Shown here: piece after piece, positions 3,893-5,575 of the stretch
Layout of the letters: every line of letters starts with the position of its first letter
Position numbering within the stretch: the first letter of the stretch is position 1
DNA from: Patescibacteria group bacterium
Lineage (GTDB): Bacteria > Patescibacteria > Paceibacteria > Moranbacterales > UBA1568
Direction of reading: 5' to 3'
Length of the DNA: 5,575 nucleotides
NCBI GenBank assembly: GCA_030916685.1
Contig: JAUPWD010000064.1
Span: forward strand, 1-5,575
Program-made: the position numbers and the translations under genes
Notes under the pieces: model-generated
Told to the model about the DNA's origin: nothing
Databases searched by the model: none
The model's input: only the letters and a program-made list of their open reading frames with translations

Positions 3893-5188
3893 ATGGAAAG
3901 AGAAAAATTTTTATGGAGTATTTTTTGGGGAGTTGTCATTCTTTCGATTATCGGAGGAATGATGAGTGTTTCGGTTTGGAAAGATATTAAGAGAAGTGCG
4001 TATGAGAGTGACGTATTATCCTATCGGGCTCAAGTTGATCTCATGGAAGCGAGGAAGGAAATCGCCGCTCGCAAGGAAATCCGACTCGAACGAGAACGCG
4101 AATTGGCAGCTTTGGCAGAGAAGGAGAAACTCCCTCGATTCGTCGCTCCGCCGAAGCCGGATATGAAGAAGATGAAGCACCTCGGATGTGTCGCGGATGG
4201 ACTGCTCTCCGATTATGGCGATGAGAGTAAGAAGATGGCGAGATACATCGACCAATCGAAATGCTACTATCTGCATCGTGCCCTGGAGACCTGGCTCGAA
4301 GCGCCGGATTTCGACAAGGCCATGAAAATAAAAAAGGAAATCACGAGAACGGATATCGTCTACGGGATGTTTCTCGCGGAAGCGATTAACAAGAATACGG
4401 AATATTTTTTCTCGGAAGAAAATAGGTATTTCGATTTCGGCGATATGTGCCGAGATGGATCGGACAATGATTGGGGCGAGCATACCTGCAAGCCTTCTTT
4501 CGCAAGCGAGGAGTACCGGAAGTATCTCCGTGAGATCACTCGGCGGGCGATGGATATGGGGATACAGTCGTTCATGTTCGGTCAGATTCATTTTCAGGAG
4601 TCGAAGAATCTGGATCCGGCGTGGGCGAGAATCATCGTGACGGATATGCGCGCGTATGCGGAGTGGCTGGGTATGGATATCGTCATCGGCGCGCAGACGA
4701 ATGATATCGATGATGGATCCTATCTCGGATTGTTCGACTATATCGAGGGCGGGGTGGGTATCGACGCTCGTGGGGGATTTCCAAGGAATGATTCCTGTCA
4801 TCCAAGGTGGTGGCAGAAGCGGGGTGATTGGTGTTGGGCGCTTCTCTGGCATGACCGATTCGCGAAGAAGGCGAAGAACGTCTTTCTTCATCTCGATTGG
4901 AGTGGGAAGATCGGTGATGATATGAGCCACTTCACCCGGATGGGTGATGCCGATCGAGCGAGGACACTCGAAGATCTCTATGATTTTTTTACGGCAAAGG
5001 GGAATGGATTTCTCCTTCCTGTACTTGCTCGACTCTCGATTGAGAATAATGGCTGCACGGGCATTACGAAACATTTCTACTCGCCACAGAAGGAATTTGG
5101 CTGCAATGATGAGAGGACTATCGACGACATTTTTTCTTCTTGGTCTAAGAGTCAGCCTGCTCTCTCACCGCAAGAACATAAAGAGTGA
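3893..5188 (+). CDS. Membrane-anchored extracytoplasmic protein of unknown function, possible TIM-barrel hydrolase
   Basis: I cannot assign a family to this 431-aa protein. A short charged N-terminus precedes one hydrophobic segment (about 7-26), which fits a signal anchor with the rest outside the membrane. A highly charged alpha-helical, coiled-coil-like stalk follows (about 40-80), then PP-rich sequence, then a globular domain (about 95-415). That domain has alternating hydrophobic strands and helices, for example IQSFMFGQIHF (224-234), DIVIGAQT (262-269), FDYIEGGVGID (281-291), NVFLHLDWSG (329-338) and NGFLLPVLARLS (371-382), recalling glycoside-hydrolase-type barrels. Acidic residues at strand ends (E236, E285, D291, D335) could be catalytic; this is inference. 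Eight cysteines (99, 124, 186, 199, 302, 314, 388, 404) fall in pairs, fitting disulfides outside the cell. M1 is chosen because TAA lies upstream in frame and the next Met is inside the anchor. Confidence 0.88.
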   Translation: MEREKFLWSIFWGVVILSIIGGMMSVSVWKDIKRSAYESDVLSYRAQVDLMEARKEIAARKEIRLERERELAALAEKEKLPRFVAPPKPDMKKMKHLGCVADGLLSDYGDESKKMARYIDQSKCYYLHRALETWLEAPDFDKAMKIKKEITRTDIVYGMFLAEAINKNTEYFFSEENRYFDFGDMCRDGSDNDWGEHTCKPSFASEEYRKYLREITRRAMDMGIQSFMFGQIHFQESKNLDPAWARIIVTDMRAYAEWLGMDIVIGAQTNDIDDGSYLGLFDYIEGGVGIDARGGFPRNDSCHPRWWQKRGDWCWALLWHDRFAKKAKNVFLHLDWSGKIGDDMSHFTRMGDADRARTLEDLYDFFTAKGNGFLLPVLARLSIENNGCTGITKHFYSPQKEFGCNDERTIDDIFSSWSKSQPALSPQEHKE

Positions 5189-5197
5189 AAATCTTTT

Positions 5198-5331
5198 TTG
5201 CTTATCGTCTGAAACCTCATCATTTCGGCTGCAAATACTAAAAAGCTTGTCTGCGTATTTGAATACGCCTCCGTACTTTTTAGAATTTTCGCTCGAAAAT
5301 GATGAGGTTTCAGTTCGAAATGAGATAGCAA
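5198..5331. repeat. Structured intergenic element, copy B
   Basis: This begins 10 nt after the 431-aa gene. TTGC and TATC (5198-5206) pair with GATAGCAA (5324-5331) around one bulge. A 19-bp stem (5209-5227 with 5294-5313, one bulged A) leads to a 66-nt core identical in layout to copy A: GCTGC (5228-5232) facing TCGCT (5289-5293), a 13-position stem (5233-5245 with 5276-5288), CTTGTCT (5246-5252) facing CTCCGTA (5269-5275), and a tip GCGTAT/ATACGC with loop TTGA (5253-5268). Stem bases differ from copy A but still pair; loop bases are conserved. It lacks copy A's long outer inverted repeat. It lies sense to its flanking genes, whereas copy A lies antisense to its own. No T run follows, so it is not an ordinary terminator. 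Confidence 0.85.
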
Positions 5332-5388
5332 CTGACTCTAAAAAGTGATAGTATGAAGATGATTTTTTAAGATTTTTCAGGAAAGAGT

Positions 5389-5562
5389 ATGCCAAATTTC
5401 GAAGATACACCCAATGTCACTCCGGAGATAGTCCCGAATCCCGATTCGCATGAGCCGGAAATGCCACCAAGTATGGTGGATGTCGATATCGAGGAATTCC
5501 TCCGGCAACAAGAAAAAGTTAACGAAGAAGAGAAGCCACAGGAGAAACCAACACTTCAATAG
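5389..5562 (+). CDS. Small acidic protein, 57 aa, unknown function
   Basis: The frame runs from ATG 5389 to TAG 5560-5562 and begins MPNFEDTPNV. AGGA at about 5379-5382 lies 6 nt before the ATG, a better ribosome site than most in this window. The product has 15 Asp/Glu against 4 Lys/Arg and ten prolines, mostly in the first half. It probably has little fixed structure apart from a likely short amphipathic helix at about 30-48 (VDVDIEEFLRQQEKV). There is no signal peptide or membrane segment. It lies on the same strand as the 431-aa gene with structured copy B between them. The codon pattern and ribosome site support a real gene, but length makes this less certain. Confidence 0.65.
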   Translation: MPNFEDTPNVTPEIVPNPDSHEPEMPPSMVDVDIEEFLRQQEKVNEEEKPQEKPTLQ

Positions 5563-5575
5563 CGCAACATATGAA

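Noticed and set aside
4016..5074. Open minus-strand frame of 352 codons opposite the 431-aa gene
   Set aside because: The product is Ile/Arg/His-rich without domain structure, while the plus frame has a signal anchor, paired cysteines and orderly strands. It is explained by codon bias on the plus strand.
480..5188. Recoded TGA (glycine), as in Gracilibacteria or Absconditabacteria
   Set aside because: No gene has an in-frame TGA and the 431-aa gene ends at TGA in a sensible place, so the standard bacterial code fits.
5191..5313. Structured copy B as an intrinsic terminator of the 431-aa gene
   Set aside because: No T run follows the right arm, and the internal loops are conserved in a way terminators do not need. 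The T6 at 5194-5199 lies before the main stem.
2707..5326. Integron attC sites or a CRISPR pair
   Set aside because: The two structured copies lack attC end boxes (RYYYAAC and GTTRRRY), are 2.4 kb apart and not separated by spacers, and no integrase or Cas gene is present.
5353..5370. Five-codon ATG frame (MKMIF) before the 57-aa gene
   Set aside because: Too short and without a ribosome site; no sign of a leader peptide mechanism.
5377..5559. Open minus-strand frame of 60 codons opposite the small acidic gene
   Set aside because: Its Phe/Leu/Trp-rich product is what the complement of an acidic gene gives, and the plus frame has the ribosome site.

Overview
The window looks like a chromosomal fragment of a bacterium with the standard code. 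TAA, TAG and TGA are all used as stops and no gene has an in-frame TGA. Many overlapping antisense reading frames are open. The gene style (a short DnaX, a tRNA without encoded CCA, poor ribosome binding sites, degenerate 7-nt repeats and small palindromes between genes, and two long proteins I cannot assign) suggests a Patescibacteria/CPR lineage. That placement is inference from style, not from a phylogenetic marker.

Layout. Positions 1-277 carry possibly the last codons of an upstream gene, then a run of hairpins and a terminator. A minus-strand tRNA-Gln(UUG) follows at 278-349. A block of heptanucleotide repeats around a palindromic terminator (356-499) runs into the 3' end of dnaX (480-2090, minus), the clamp-loader gamma/tau subunit. 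Upstream of dnaX lie another heptad repeat, an extended -10 promoter and the terminator of the next minus-strand gene, a GtrA-family membrane protein (2199-2642). A 303-aa protein of unknown function (2854-3765, minus) is read from a good promoter in a divergent intergenic region. The other side of that region starts a 431-aa membrane-anchored protein (3893-5188, plus), followed by a 57-aa acidic protein (5389-5562, plus).

Two observations stand out. First, the gaps after the 303-aa gene and after the 431-aa gene each hold a copy of one structured element of about 126 nt (2707-2832 and 5201-5326). The stems differ in sequence between the copies but stay base-paired, while two internal loops are nearly identical and the core spans exactly 66 nt in both. 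Copy A is also enclosed by a perfect 21-bp inverted repeat. I do not recognise this family. Second, dnaX contains an in-phase A AAA AAG heptamer followed in the -1 frame by GAT TGA, almost exactly the arrangement that makes E. coli gamma. This predicts a 376-aa gamma-like product besides the 536-aa tau-like one.

Working together: dnaX is replication machinery, tRNA-Gln is translation, GtrA-like proteins usually serve lipid-linked sugar transfer, and the 431-aa protein appears to be anchored outside the membrane. No single pathway joins them, so this is ordinary chromosomal gene content with unusual intergenic structure.
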